From Paeniglutamicibacter cryotolerans (lineage in GTDB: Bacteria; Actinomycetota; Actinomycetes; Actinomycetales; Micrococcaceae), in contig NZ_JACHVS010000001.1 in NCBI RefSeq assembly GCF_014190875.1, positions 744,001-808,000 on the forward strand: DNA of 64,000 nt. The letters run 5' to 3'. The first letter of the stretch is position 1, and each line of letters starts with the position of its first letter. A program made the position numbers and the translations under genes. Under the pieces are notes generated by a model. It was not told the origin of the DNA, ran no database searches, and was given only the letters and a program-made list of their open reading frames with translations. Below, piece after piece: positions 1-8,781 of this stretch.

Positions 1-1
1 C

Positions 2-748
2 TGGGGCCTGGGCTACTTCGGCCAGCCGCACATCCTCGTGCGCTTCATGGCTCTGCGTTCCCCGGGAGAGGCAAAGACAGCCCGCCGGATCGGCATCGGT
101 TGGATGATCCTCACCGCCGTCGGCGCCATCGCCACGGCACTGATCGGCATCGTCTACTTCGCCGAGTCCCCGTTGGACAAGTCCAGCTCGGAAACGGTCT
201 TCCTGCTGCTGAGCCAAGTCTTCTTCCACCCGTTCGTCGCCGGACTGGTGCTGGCGGCGGTCCTGGCAGCGATCATGTCCACCATGTCCTCGCAACTGAT
301 CGTCTGCTCCTCGGCCCTGGTCGAGGACCTCTACAACATCGTCGGACGCACTGCATCCCCGAAGAAGCAGGTCAACCTGGGACGTCTCGGCGTGCTGATC
401 GTCGCCGTGGTCGCCGCGCTGATGGCCCTGAACCGGAACTCCAGCATCTTGGATCTGGTCGGCTTCGCCTGGGCCGGCTTCGGCGCCGCCTTCGGCCCGA
501 TCGTGCTGCTGAGCCTGTACTGGCGCAAGCTCACCGCCACCGGCGCGCTGGCCGGCATGCTCACCGGTGCAGCCACCGTATTCATCTGGGGCAACATCGA
601 TCCGTTGACCCAGAATATGTACGAGATCGTCCCCGGCTTCCTGCTGAACCTGCTCGTCACGGTCCTGGTCTCGCGGGCAACGTTCAAGGCAAACGAGGTC
701 ATCGAGGACGAGTTCTCCATCATGGAGAAGCAGGTCGCCGGCGTCTAG
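2..748 (+). CDS. putP: Sodium/proline symporter PutP, C-terminal part
   Basis: This is the 3' part of a sodium:solute symporter of the SSS family; the 5' end lies outside the window. The frame is open from base 2 and reads WGLGYFGQPHILVRFMA, the conserved PutP block next to a core transmembrane helix. It is followed by MSTMSSQLIVCSSALVEDL, another family hallmark. About five hydrophobic helices follow and the protein ends in a short charged tail. PutP imports proline with Na+ at the cytoplasmic membrane. The stop is followed by a very strong hairpin (765-811). Assignment to PutP rather than another SSS carrier rests on the GQPHI and STMSSQL blocks. Confidence 0.93.
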   Translation, partial: WGLGYFGQPHILVRFMALRSPGEAKTARRIGIGWMILTAVGAIATALIGIVYFAESPLDKSSSETVFLLLSQVFFHPFVAGLVLAAVLAAIMSTMSSQLIVCSSALVEDLYNIVGRTASPKKQVNLGRLGVLIVAVVAALMALNRNSSILDLVGFAWAGFGAAFGPIVLLSLYWRKLTATGALAGMLTGAATVFIWGNIDPLTQNMYEIVPGFLLNLLVTVLVSRATFKANEVIEDEFSIMEKQVAGV

Positions 749-764
749 CCCGACCCGCTCCCCA

Positions 765-811
765 CGGCGCCGTACCCGCATCCCTTCCGAAGGGATGCGG
801 GTACGGCGCCG
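765..811 (+). terminator. 22-bp perfect hairpin after putP
   Basis: Two perfectly complementary 22-base arms (765-786 and 790-811) are separated by a 3-base loop, CCG. The hairpin starts 16 bases after the putP stop. No T-run follows on the + strand, as is common for actinobacterial terminators. It lies before the carboxypeptidase start, which makes an ATG at 858 more likely than any start inside the stem. Confidence 0.85.
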
Positions 812-857
812 TTGCGCATCCAGCGCACTACCGGATACGGCGGGTACGCTGATTCCC

Positions 858-2387
858 ATGCCCGAACACACCGCCGCGCCAGCACCCGTCGAACCAGCCA
901 AGCCAGAGGCCACGGACGACTTCACCACACGACGCCATGCCACGGCCTCCGGGCTGCGCTACACCTCGACCACCGGGCGCATGGTGCTGCGCCGTGAGGA
1001 GTCCACCGGGGGCAAGGCCGAGGGGCACCGGCCCAAGGCCGAAATCTTCCTGGTCTCCTACACAGCAGACCAGGCGCCAACCGAATCCCCCGCGGCGGTG
1101 AACGCCAAGCCGCGGGCCAAGAAGCACACGGACCCGGTTCCAGCGCCGTTACCCAACCCGCGCCCCGTCATCTTCGCTTTCAACGGCGGACCGGGCTCGG
1201 CCAGCGTCTGGCTGCACATGGGCCTGCTGGGCCCGCGCATCGTCGATTCGGGCGACGCCGGGAACATGACACCCGCGCCCTACGGCATCATCGATAACCC
1301 GGAAACCATCCTCGAGCACGCCGATCTGGTCATGATCGACCCGGTGAACACCGGATTCTCCCGCGTCGTCGACGGCGGCAAGGACGACGAGTTCCATTCC
1401 TTCATCGAGGACCGCGATCTGATCGCCGAGGTCATCCGGCTCTGGGTCACCCGCAACGAGCGCTGGCTCTCCCCCAAGTACCTCATCGGCGAAAGCTACG
1501 GCACGCTGCGCGCCGTGGCCGTGGCCCGACGCCTGTACGAGGCCTACGGCATGGCGGTCAACGGGCTGGGGTTGATCAGCACGGTGCTGAACATGTCCAC
1601 CCTGGACTTCGCCCCGGGCAATGACACCCCCTACGCGCTGCACCTGCCCACTTACGCCGCCATCGCCCACCACCACGGTCGCCACGGGAACCGGCCGCTT
1701 CAGGAAGTGGTTCGCGACGCCGAGGATTATGCCTCGGGCGACTACGTGCTGGCGCTGCATCTGGGCAACCGGATCTCCAAGCGCAAATACGACGCGGCGG
1801 TCAAGCACTTGGCGGAGCTGACCACACTGTCGGAGGCCTTCATCAGGCGCACCGACCTGCGTTGGGACTACATGGAATTCGCCACCGAGCTGCTGCGCGA
1901 AAAGGGGCTGATGGTCGGGCGCATCGACGGCCGCTTCACCGGGCGCCCGCCGCGGCTGCAGGAATCACACACCTGGGACGACCCCTCGCTGCGCGCCATC
2001 GCCGGACCGTACTCGGCGGCCATCAACCACTACGTGCGGGCCGAACTGGGCTATAGCTCGGACCTGCCCTACGAGGTGCTCACCGGCCGCGTCCAGCCCT
2101 GGAGCTACAAGACGTTCGAGGGCGTTCCGGTCGACGTGACCCGGGACTTGGAACGGCTGATGGTCGATCTGCCGCACCTGCGCGTGCATGTCGACTACGG
2201 ATACCACGACGGCGCCACCCCGCACTTCGCCGCCGAATACGTGTGGGCGCACATGAACCTGGGCCCGGAGGCGCGAACCCGCCTCAGCCATCACTATCAC
2301 GCCGCCGGGCACATGATGTATCTGAACCCCGCCTGCCGCAGCGACCAGCTCAGCGCGCTGGCCGCTTTCGTAGCGCCGGCCGGGTAG
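858..2387 (+). CDS. Serine carboxypeptidase-like peptidase (S10 family)
   Basis: This predicted peptidase has 509 residues and the alpha/beta-hydrolase fold of family S10, which removes C-terminal residues from peptides. The oxyanion segment FNGGPGSASVW lies near residues 108-117. The nucleophile motif GESYG is at about 211-215 (Ser213). The catalytic His is in AAGHMMY near residue 485, and the Asp is probably in the YHDGATPH segment just before it. The frame is open further upstream, but those codons fall in the putP terminator hairpin, so ATG 858 is chosen. I see no clear signal peptide, so it is probably cytoplasmic. It stands alone between a terminator and a secreted deacetylase gene. Confidence 0.88.
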   Translation: MPEHTAAPAPVEPAKPEATDDFTTRRHATASGLRYTSTTGRMVLRREESTGGKAEGHRPKAEIFLVSYTADQAPTESPAAVNAKPRAKKHTDPVPAPLPNPRPVIFAFNGGPGSASVWLHMGLLGPRIVDSGDAGNMTPAPYGIIDNPETILEHADLVMIDPVNTGFSRVVDGGKDDEFHSFIEDRDLIAEVIRLWVTRNERWLSPKYLIGESYGTLRAVAVARRLYEAYGMAVNGLGLISTVLNMSTLDFAPGNDTPYALHLPTYAAIAHHHGRHGNRPLQEVVRDAEDYASGDYVLALHLGNRISKRKYDAAVKHLAELTTLSEAFIRRTDLRWDYMEFATELLREKGLMVGRIDGRFTGRPPRLQESHTWDDPSLRAIAGPYSAAINHYVRAELGYSSDLPYEVLTGRVQPWSYKTFEGVPVDVTRDLERLMVDLPHLRVHVDYGYHDGATPHFAAEYVWAHMNLGPEARTRLSHHYHAAGHMMYLNPACRSDQLSALAAFVAPAG

Positions 2388-2547
2388 GCCATTCCCACCC
2401 GTGCCGCCACCAAAAAAGGGGCACGGCGGCACGGACCGATTCCAACGATTCGGTCACGGCCACCCGCCTGCTGTTGTCCGATTCCTGCGGTGCGCCCACA
2501 CTGGGGCTCAGGCCTGCGGCCCAGACCACCGTCACCAGGGGGAGTCA

Positions 2548-3588
2548 ATGTGGGATCCGGTAACGAAAGACCACGCGATCATCCGCATCGCGGGAACGTT
2601 CCTGCTCATTGCGGTGCTGGCGGCAGGCCCGGCGGGCATTGCTTCGGTCACACCGCCGCCTTCCGTGGCAGCAGCCCCGGCTTCAGCCCCCGCCGTGGCT
2701 TTGGCGGGGGGCTTCGCCGCGGCAAAGCTCCCGTCCTCGCTCACCACCACGGCAGCCCTGCATCTACGAACCGGCAGCGGCACCTCGTTCAGGATCCTAC
2801 TCACCATCCCGAAGGGCAAGGCGGTCAGTGTCCTGGCCAAGGCTGCCAACGGCTGGTACCGGGTCCGCTATGCGGGAAAAACCGGTTGGGCCAGCGGCAA
2901 ATACCTGGGTAAGGGGAAGCCGGGCGGATCATCGACTCCGCACCTACCGCGCGCCCACCAGAACAGCGGCCCGAACAGGTCATCCAGGGTCGTGCTGACC
3001 TTCGACGACTGCCCACGCACCCTCACCGCCTTCACGGCGGCGATCAACTACGCGTCGAGGCACGACATCGCGCTGGTCCTGGCTCCCACGGGAGATTGCC
3101 TCACCTCGTTCAAGCACCGCTACGGAGTGGACCTGGCCGCACGCGCCCGGGCCAAGGGCCACTGGGTGATCAACCACTCGGTCTCGCACCCTGACCTGCG
3201 CACGCTTTCCTGCGCGCAGGCCGCCGCCCAGTTGCGCGGCACCGGGGTTCGCACCAACTACGGACGTCCTCCCTATGGCGCCATAGACGAAGGAGTGCGC
3301 TGCGCATATGCCAGAGTCGGAATGAATATTTGGACCTGGACCCGAGACACCCTTGACTGGAGCACCAAGTCGAAGTCCACCACCATTGCCCGGGCCTCAG
3401 CGGCGAAGCCGGGCGACACAGTGCTGATGCACATGGGGTGGCAGGGCTTCGCTCCCGACTCGATCCGCCAGATCAAAAAGGGCCTTGACCGGCGCGGAGT
3501 GGAGCTCTGCCGCGCCTACCACGGGGCCAACGGGACGGGTCCGGTCTATCGCACCCCGCGGCTGCTCCCCGCCTCGCTGCCCTGCTGA
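2548..3588 (+). CDS. Secreted SH3-domain polysaccharide deacetylase (NodB-like)
   Basis: A 346-residue exported protein. Residues 10-35 form a hydrophobic signal or anchor segment, followed by an Ala/Pro-rich linker. A bacterial SH3 domain spans about 66-123 (LHLRTGSGTSF... GWYRVRYAGKTGWASGKYL). A NodB-type deacetylase domain follows from about 147, with the metal/acid motif TFDD (151-154), the zinc-binding NHSVSH (209-214) and RPPYG (240-244). Such enzymes remove acetyl groups from cell-wall or other polysaccharides; the SH3 domain probably binds peptidoglycan. The start ATG has a good Shine-Dalgarno (GGGGGAG) just upstream. The NodB domain is somewhat short and Cys-containing, so the substrate cannot be named. 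Confidence 0.85.
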   Translation: MWDPVTKDHAIIRIAGTFLLIAVLAAGPAGIASVTPPPSVAAAPASAPAVALAGGFAAAKLPSSLTTTAALHLRTGSGTSFRILLTIPKGKAVSVLAKAANGWYRVRYAGKTGWASGKYLGKGKPGGSSTPHLPRAHQNSGPNRSSRVVLTFDDCPRTLTAFTAAINYASRHDIALVLAPTGDCLTSFKHRYGVDLAARARAKGHWVINHSVSHPDLRTLSCAQAAAQLRGTGVRTNYGRPPYGAIDEGVRCAYARVGMNIWTWTRDTLDWSTKSKSTTIARASAAKPGDTVLMHMGWQGFAPDSIRQIKKGLDRRGVELCRAYHGANGTGPVYRTPRLLPASLPC

Positions 3589-3627
3589 GTGTCCGCAGGG
3601 GCGATGCCCGGGAACTATGCTGGGCCT

Positions 3628-5028
3628 ATGCTCTGGAACCGCACGCAGTCGCATTTTTTCGCCCTTGAACCCCACCAACTATGGGACGTATTAAAGGACC
3701 CGTCGACGCTTCCGCGGTGGAACCGGGCGGTTGCCGCGCTGGTCCCTCGCGGCGAGGAGACCGGACCGGGCACTGAACTGGATCAGGTCCCGAATCCCCC
3801 GCTATTCGGCGCGATCCATTCGCGCACCGCACCGCCGGCGACCATCACCCGCTACGAGGAGGGGCGGGCCCTGGCCTGGCGCCAGCCGCAACCCGGCGGC
3901 GGACTGATTGTCAGCTGGGAGATCGATTCCGAGGCCGGGGGTACCCGGCTGACCCAAATCGTCTGCGTTGCCGGTCCCGGCTCCCCCGTCTTCGTCAAAG
4001 CAGCGGCCCGTCCGCTGGCCTCCCGCTTCGCCGAGAACTGCGCCAGGCTTTACACCCTGGCCGGAGGCGTTCCAAGCACCGGCCACAAGGTCGTCATCGC
4101 CGGAGGCAACGGCTGTCTAGGTCGGGCGTTGGCCGCGGACCTGTTATGCCGCGGGCACGAGATAGCCATCCTGACCCGCAACCCACTGCCGGATTCACCA
4201 TTCCGCCAGGTTGCCTGGGACGGCTCGTCCACCGGATCTTGGGCCGCGGAACTGGAATCTGGTGGCGGCCCCATCTCATTGGTGAATCTGGCCGGCAAGC
4301 TGGTCGACTGCCGACCCACGGCGGATAACATCGAGGCGCTGCGGGATTCCAGGGTCTCCCCCACCAGGCTCCTCGTTCGGGCCTCGCGGGAACTGAGCAC
4401 GCCGCTGACCCACTGGGTGCAGGCCAGCACCACGGCCATCTACGGCGACGCGCACGATGCCCAGCTCTCCGAGGACTCGCCGCTTCCCCTCGGTGCCGAT
4501 GCGCTGGAGCAGATGACCGGTGTGGCGCTGCCGTGGGAGCAGGCTGCCCAGGGCGCCAACTCCGGTTCGCTTCACCTGTTGCGGACCTCGATCGTACTGG
4601 CCCAGGAATCCCCCGCCTTCGACCGGCTCGCCCTGCTGGCCAGGGCTGGTCTGGGCGGAAAGGTAGGCAACGGCAAACAATGGGTGAGCTGGATCCACCT
4701 GGCCGACTGGCTGCGCGTGGTCCGCGCCTGCCTGGGCCTAGAGCCGGGCTTGGACGTCCCCGACGGCCCTGTGGTTGCCTCCGCCCCGCATCCTGTCACC
4801 AATCAGGAGCTGATGCATGAGTTGCGCACCCGGCTCGCCCCGGGCCCGCTGAAGAAACATTCACTGGCGACGCCGACGCCGCTAGTGCGCATCGGTGCCG
4901 CAGCCCTACGCACCGACCCGGCACTCGGGCTGACCGGCCGCCATGTGACGTCACACGTGCTGGCCGAGATCGGCTTCGAGTTCGCCCAGCCGGCGCTGAG
5001 CCCGGCCTTGGATGAGCTCCTTGGCTGA
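3628..5028 (+). CDS. TIGR01777-type NAD-binding epimerase with N-terminal SRPBCC domain
   Basis: A 466-residue two-domain protein. Residues 1-150 form an SRPBCC/START-like ligand-binding domain (WDVLKDPSTLPRWNRAV and the C-terminal helix). From about 155 an extended SDR fold begins, with the dinucleotide-binding motif GGNGCLG (159-165), then QASTTAIYG and the DUF1731 C-terminal region. This is the TIGR01777 family, whose substrate is unknown. SRPBCC fusions of this type are familiar in actinobacteria. ATG 3628 is chosen because translation from the GTG at 3589 would add a tail unlike the SRPBCC start. Its last 17 bases overlap the next gene, so the two are probably translationally coupled. 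Confidence 0.85.
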   Translation: MLWNRTQSHFFALEPHQLWDVLKDPSTLPRWNRAVAALVPRGEETGPGTELDQVPNPPLFGAIHSRTAPPATITRYEEGRALAWRQPQPGGGLIVSWEIDSEAGGTRLTQIVCVAGPGSPVFVKAAARPLASRFAENCARLYTLAGGVPSTGHKVVIAGGNGCLGRALAADLLCRGHEIAILTRNPLPDSPFRQVAWDGSSTGSWAAELESGGGPISLVNLAGKLVDCRPTADNIEALRDSRVSPTRLLVRASRELSTPLTHWVQASTTAIYGDAHDAQLSEDSPLPLGADALEQMTGVALPWEQAAQGANSGSLHLLRTSIVLAQESPAFDRLALLARAGLGGKVGNGKQWVSWIHLADWLRVVRACLGLEPGLDVPDGPVVASAPHPVTNQELMHELRTRLAPGPLKKHSLATPTPLVRIGAAALRTDPALGLTGRHVTSHVLAEIGFEFAQPALSPALDELLG

Positions 5029-5536
5029 GTCGCTGCGGCATCTGAGGGCCGGTTCCCCGGTTGGGGAGCTCACCCTGGTGGCCGCTGGCGACGCCCTGGC
5101 CGCCGTCTACCTGCCCGCATCCTCGCAGCACCCCGCGCCCGAGCAGCTGGGAGAACCAGCCAGCGGCTACGATCCCCTCCTCGAGAGGGCGGCCCGGCAG
5201 CTGGCCGAGTACTTCACCGGAAAGCGCCGGAACTTCGACCTGCCCCTTGAGCCGGAAGGCACCGCCTTTCAGCGGCGCGTCTGGTCGGCCCTGTCCCGGA
5301 TCCCGTTCGGCGAAACCCGCACCTACCTGGATCTCGCGCTGGAGCTCGGCGATGCCAGACTGACCCGCGCCGTGGGCACTGCAAATGGGCGCAACCCGCT
5401 GTCCATCGTCGTTCCCTGCCACCGGGTCATCGGCAGCGACGGGTCGTTGACCGGTTACGCCGGTGGCTTGCCAGCCAAGTTGCTCCTGCTACGCCTCGAA
5501 GGAAGTGCCCGGGAAGCCGAACCTACGCTTTTCTAG
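5012..5536 (+). CDS. ogt: Methylated-DNA--protein-cysteine S-methyltransferase
   Basis: A 174-residue O6-alkylguanine-DNA alkyltransferase, which repairs O6-methylguanine by transferring the methyl group to its own cysteine. The active-site motif VVPCHRVI has Cys136 as acceptor. The helix-turn-helix part (FGETRTYLDLALELGD) and the GTANGRNPL asparagine-hinge region precede it, as in the Ogt/MGMT C-terminal domain. The N-terminal ribonuclease-H-like domain is about 75 residues, normal for the family. It starts 17 bases inside the upstream epimerase gene, so the two are likely co-transcribed. The motif match leaves little doubt about the function. Confidence 0.95.
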   Translation: MSSLAESLRHLRAGSPVGELTLVAAGDALAAVYLPASSQHPAPEQLGEPASGYDPLLERAARQLAEYFTGKRRNFDLPLEPEGTAFQRRVWSALSRIPFGETRTYLDLALELGDARLTRAVGTANGRNPLSIVVPCHRVIGSDGSLTGYAGGLPAKLLLLRLEGSAREAEPTLF

Positions 5537-5643
5537 GTTTCACCTTGAGTCTCCAGCTCCTGCGGCTAGGCTGGCATAGGTGGGGAAGCATGCGACGGTT
5601 TGCCGCGCTTCCGGATTAGGCCTGCGGTATCGAGGTGCCCTCC

Positions 5644-6069
5644 ATGACACAAACTGCCATCGTTTATTTCGCTCGTCGTGCCGCCAGTGTGCAATATGCC
5701 CGGTGGCTTTCCGACCGATTGGCATTCCTGAGCAGGCGCGCCCAGCTCCTGACGGTGGCCAATGCCTCGGCCCACGAAGTCGTATTCTTCGATGTCGTGG
5801 TGCTCATCGGCCCCATGCGCTGGGGTCGGATGCATGGCATGGCCGTAGCCAAGGCGGTGGCCCCGATGCGCCCCACGGCCATCCTGGTCACGGGACCGGC
5901 CCCGGCACACCGGGTGCTGCGGCTGCTTCCGGCCGCGGTCCGGGACGAGGTGGCTGTTTTCAACCTCCCGGCCAAGGCCGAGGAAGCCGCCTCCGTCAAT
6001 GCCGCGGCGGAGTGGGTCCTGGCCGCGACCCCGCCCCGACGCGGACCTCCTCGGACCCTCTCCGGCTGA
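5644..6069 (+). CDS. Flavodoxin-like protein
   Basis: A 141-residue protein that starts TQTAIVYFARRAASVQYARW, the shape of a flavodoxin phosphate-binding beta-alpha unit, although the usual T/S-x-T-G-x-T signature is not clearly present. A segment VVVLIGPMRWGRMHG resembles the central strand and second loop of HemG/flavodoxin-type proteins. ATG 5644 is preferred to the GTG three codons earlier. It is followed by a long gene-free stretch and is probably monocistronic. The fold assignment is moderate and no partner or reaction can be named. Confidence 0.6.
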   Translation: MTQTAIVYFARRAASVQYARWLSDRLAFLSRRAQLLTVANASAHEVVFFDVVVLIGPMRWGRMHGMAVAKAVAPMRPTAILVTGPAPAHRVLRLLPAAVRDEVAVFNLPAKAEEAASVNAAAEWVLAATPPRRGPPRTLSG

Positions 6070-6795
6070 GCGTTCACTTTCGGGCTCCGCGATCTATTGA
6101 ACCAACGAGGGGTCGAGATCGCGGGCCCCGGCAGCTCGTCTTCGTGGTGTCCTGAAAACCGAAGCCTCGGGATTAAACAACCGAGTCTGCCCACCGCCCG
6201 TTGCTCCATACCCCCTCGGGTGACCATCGAAGGCGTGAAGAGCCCCTGTGACCGCCCCACGGACCTACCCCCATCTCAATCCCTGCGTCCGCCTTGGGCC
6301 GTCCACGTCCGCTAGCAGAACCTTGTTCGCCTCGATACTGGCAGCGCGCTTTGGGGCTGTCCGGTCACCCTGCCGGGTTGGGGCGTCCGGGTATCACCTT
6401 CCTGTCGGAACTCGCCGCCGGGGCGAACCGGGACACTGCCATAACTGCACTTCATTGCGTTGAATCCGGGCCCGGGACGGATCCGGGCACCGGAAAACCG
6501 GGCGACAATCCGGCCCGGCACCCCAGCACGTTCGCCGTTACCGAGGAATGGTGCGAGACAGCCCGATAAAGAATTATCGACTCGCAGGCGAATCCCAGTC
6601 GGCCTGGCCCCGCCCATTGGCCTCCGCCTTGCCGGTCGAGGCCGAGGGGACACCCCTGCCACTTTGAGGAGATACGGTAGCTCGAGCATCTCCCGGAATG
6701 GCGCCCGAAGTTCCCGGTTATCCATTCCCTTCGTAAGAAAATATTCGTAGAATGATAGTGACATTTCACTGTGCGAAATTATATGGAGGTTTTCC
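6070..6795. other. 726-bp region without a supported gene
   Basis: Several short open frames exist on both strands, but none has a convincing start, composition or recognisable motif. The last 60 bases before bcp are AT-rich and hold a dyad AGTGA-N4-TCACT (6757-6770) and a clear Shine-Dalgarno (TGGAGG), so the bcp promoter region is there. The rest may be decayed sequence. Confidence 0.5.
6757..6770. promoter_or_regulatory. Small dyad in the bcp promoter region
   Basis: AGTGA CATT TCACT is a perfect 5-bp dyad with a 4-base spacer, 26 bases before the bcp start codon in an AT-rich stretch. It could be an operator, but it is short and appears only once. Confidence 0.3.
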
Positions 6796-7272
6796 ATGAA
6801 CAACACCCAGGCGCGACTCCAGCCGGGCAATACTGCTCCAGACTTCTCCCTCCAAGACTCCGAGGGGCATACCGCCTCCCTGGCGGACCGCAAGGGCCGA
6901 TCAGTGGTCGTCTATTTCTACCCCAAGGCAGCCACCCCCGGTTGCACCACGGAAGCCTGCGATTTTCGCGATAATCTCAGCGCCCTTCAGGGTGCCGGAT
7001 ATGACGTGCTGGGCATCTCCCCCGACGGTGGCGAGGATCTGCGTGCCTTCGCCGCGGCCGAGAACCTGACCTTCCCACTGCTCTCGGACCCCGATGCCGC
7101 GGTCGCCCGGGCCTACGGCTCCTATGGCGAGAAGGAAATCAACGGCAAGAAGCTCACCGGGGTACTGCGCAGCACCATCGTCGTGGGCCCGGATGGCACG
7201 GTCACCCAGTCCGAGTACAACATCCAGCCCCAGGGTCATGTGCGTGAACTACGCGCCTCACTGGGCATCTAG
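6796..7272 (+). CDS. bcp: Thioredoxin-dependent thiol peroxidase (Bcp/PrxQ)
   Basis: A 158-residue peroxiredoxin of the Bcp/PrxQ class that reduces peroxides using thioredoxin. The peroxidatic cysteine lies in ATPGCTTEACDFRD (Cys50), and Cys55, five residues later, is the resolving cysteine typical of PrxQ. The N-terminal block PGNTAPDFSLQDSEG is also diagnostic. It has a strong ribosome-binding site (TGGAGG, 6 bases before ATG). Cytoplasmic, monocistronic, followed by a hairpin at 7305-7339. Confidence 0.95.
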   Translation: MNNTQARLQPGNTAPDFSLQDSEGHTASLADRKGRSVVVYFYPKAATPGCTTEACDFRDNLSALQGAGYDVLGISPDGGEDLRAFAAAENLTFPLLSDPDAAVARAYGSYGEKEINGKKLTGVLRSTIVVGPDGTVTQSEYNIQPQGHVRELRASLGI

Positions 7273-7304
7273 CAGGAATTCAGCGAGCCTCACGCCCACC
7301 ACGA

Positions 7305-7339
7305 CGACGGTCCCGGCGAACTCTCCGCGGGGACCGTCG
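7305..7339 (+). terminator. Hairpin after bcp
   Basis: Two complementary 10-base arms (7305-7314 and 7330-7339) flank a GC-rich 15-base loop, 32 bases after the bcp stop. Probable intrinsic terminator without a T-run. Confidence 0.6.
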
Positions 7340-7547
7340 CGGGATTTCATGTCCTCGCCGGGACACCGCGCGCGTAGCGGAAGAATCCTGGTGGCAGGGC
7401 CAGACCAAGTGGGCTTCCTTCGCCGGCATTTCCCGGGCATCAGGCACAGGGGCCAATACGGGGTCCGGTCTTACTGGTAACGCCCGGAAATTCACGCTGA
7501 GAAAGTTCCGATGTCGATTCCGGCGTGGAGGGTGGAATTTTGTGGAT

Positions 7548-8131
7548 CTACGTGGTGGCGTCGCTGGCGCGCTTGATGGCTCGGTAGACGGTGGATCGGA
7601 CCACTCCGAAGAGTTCGGCAATTTCAACGGTCGTGTGTTTCCCCGCCAGATGCACGGCGAGGAGATGTTCTTCCTGCTTCTTGGAGAGCTTGGGCTGCTT
7701 TCCGCGCAACTTTCCCTTGGCTTTGGCGACAGCCGTCCCTTCACGGGTTCGTGCCCGGATCAGGTCTGCCTCGAACTCGGCAACCATGGCCAGGACATGG
7801 AACAGGAGTTTCCCTACGGGGTCGGTGGGGTCATGGACGGAGCCGCCGATGCAGAGCTTGACTTCGCGACGGGTGAGTTCATCAACGATGTCCTTTGCAT
7901 CGCGCAGTGACCTGGCCAGGCGGTCGAGCTTGGTCACGAGGAGGGTATCCCCGCCCGGCAGGCCGCCAGGGCTTGCCCCAGTCCAGGACGTGCCCGGCTT
8001 GTGCCAGTGAGGCCCTGGTCAGTGAAAGTCTTTTCAGGTGACACACCCATCGCCAGTAGCGCGTTCTTTTGGGCGGTGAGGTCTTGGTCGTTGATGGATA
8101 CGCGAGCGTATCCGAGGAGGAGCCTGGTCAT
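7548..8131 (-). pseudogene. Serine resolvase/invertase, frameshifted
   Basis: A small serine recombinase (resolvase/invertase type). The N-terminal half (from ATG 8131) reads LLLGYARVSINDQDLTAQK with the catalytic Ser12. The second half continues in another frame with TKLDRLARSLRDA, the helix containing the catalytic arginines, the E-helix and a C-terminal HTH (TVEIAELFGVVRSTVYRAI). The frames part at a run of four C (7949-7952, + strand). One more base there would restore the family sequence AGDTLLVTKLDRLARS. So this is either a one-base deletion in a homopolymer or an assembly error. With its frame restored the protein would be about 194 residues, normal for a stand-alone resolvase. Confidence 0.88.
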
Positions 8132-8304
8132 GATTTTGAGTGTGCCGTTTAGCCCCCCATCACCGGGCTTTTTCTCGGGCATGATATACGGGAATCCGGC
8201 ACCTGCGGTACCACGAGGATTCGAGAATTTCCGAAGTCCTCCTCACTCACTCCGGTGAACGACCGGCTTGCGGGACTGCTAACGCCCACATGGAATCTCT
8301 TTGG

Positions 8305-8325
8305 GAAACGTTAGCCGGACGTTTC
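8305..8325. promoter_or_regulatory. Inverted repeat upstream of the resolvase (possible res subsite)
   Basis: GAAACGT and ACGTTTC form a perfect 7-bp dyad with a 7-base spacer, about 175 bases upstream of the resolvase start. Serine resolvases act on paired inverted subsites upstream of their gene, so this is a candidate binding site. The full three-subsite res layout is not evident. Confidence 0.35.
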
Positions 8326-8352
8326 AATGTCAATCCACGATCCCCAACACAT

Positions 8353-8535
8353 CTAACTGCCTCGATTTCGCCTCGCCCGTTCCACCAAGATGACGATCAT
8401 TAATGCGGCTACCATTATTACCACGTTGCCGATCATCAGAGGATGCAGCAGGTTTGGAACCGCAACAGCCAGTACTCCCATCGCAATCATCAGGATTATC
8501 GCAGGCCCAAGTATTGCTAATCTCAACTTAAACAC
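8353..8535 (-). CDS. Small two-helix membrane protein
   Basis: A 60-residue protein of two hydrophobic helices (about 7-29 and 33-51) with a short Arg-rich C-terminus (VERARRNRGS). The start GTG has an AGGAG sequence at good spacing. The region is less GC-rich than its neighbours. No family is recognised; helix hydrophobicity and the RBS are the only evidence that it is a gene. Confidence 0.5.
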   Translation of the reverse strand: MFKLRLAILGPAIILMIAMGVLAVAVPNLLHPLMIGNVVIMVAALMIVILVERARRNRGS

Positions 8536-8659
8536 GCCGCACTCCTGATGGTCCCCAATTGAGTTCTAGCTTTGCGTCAGATATCCGAACCGTACCCGAC
8601 AGTCACGTACCCGCCAATGGCATTGACGAAAAGCCGGAACGAAAATGCACTGATCATCG

Positions 8660-8765
8660 AAGCGTCCCGCAGAGCGTTCCTCAAAGGAACTGCCAAAGTG
8701 CGACTTTTCAGCTCCGACGGGTGCGTGAATCCACGGGTCGGTCTCCGAACTGGTTACGGGACTAC
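8660..8765 (+). repeat. Dispersed ~105-bp repeat, copy A
   Basis: Shares long identical blocks with 19255-19360, for example CCCGCAGAG, GGAACTGCCA, GTGCGACTTTTC, TCCACGGG and CGGTCTC, in the same order and spacing. It contains a 5-bp stem GTTCC-N5-GGAAC whose loop differs between the copies. The last part (GACCGGCTTGCGGG in copy B) also resembles 8255-8272 beside the resolvase. It lies just upstream of the broken SUMF1-like gene. Confidence 0.7.
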
Positions 8766-8781
8766 ATGGGAGCATTGTGAA

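Noticed and set aside
6294..6893. Open frames in the gap before bcp
   Set aside because: No motif, no ribosome-binding site, and the minus-strand frame overlaps bcp.
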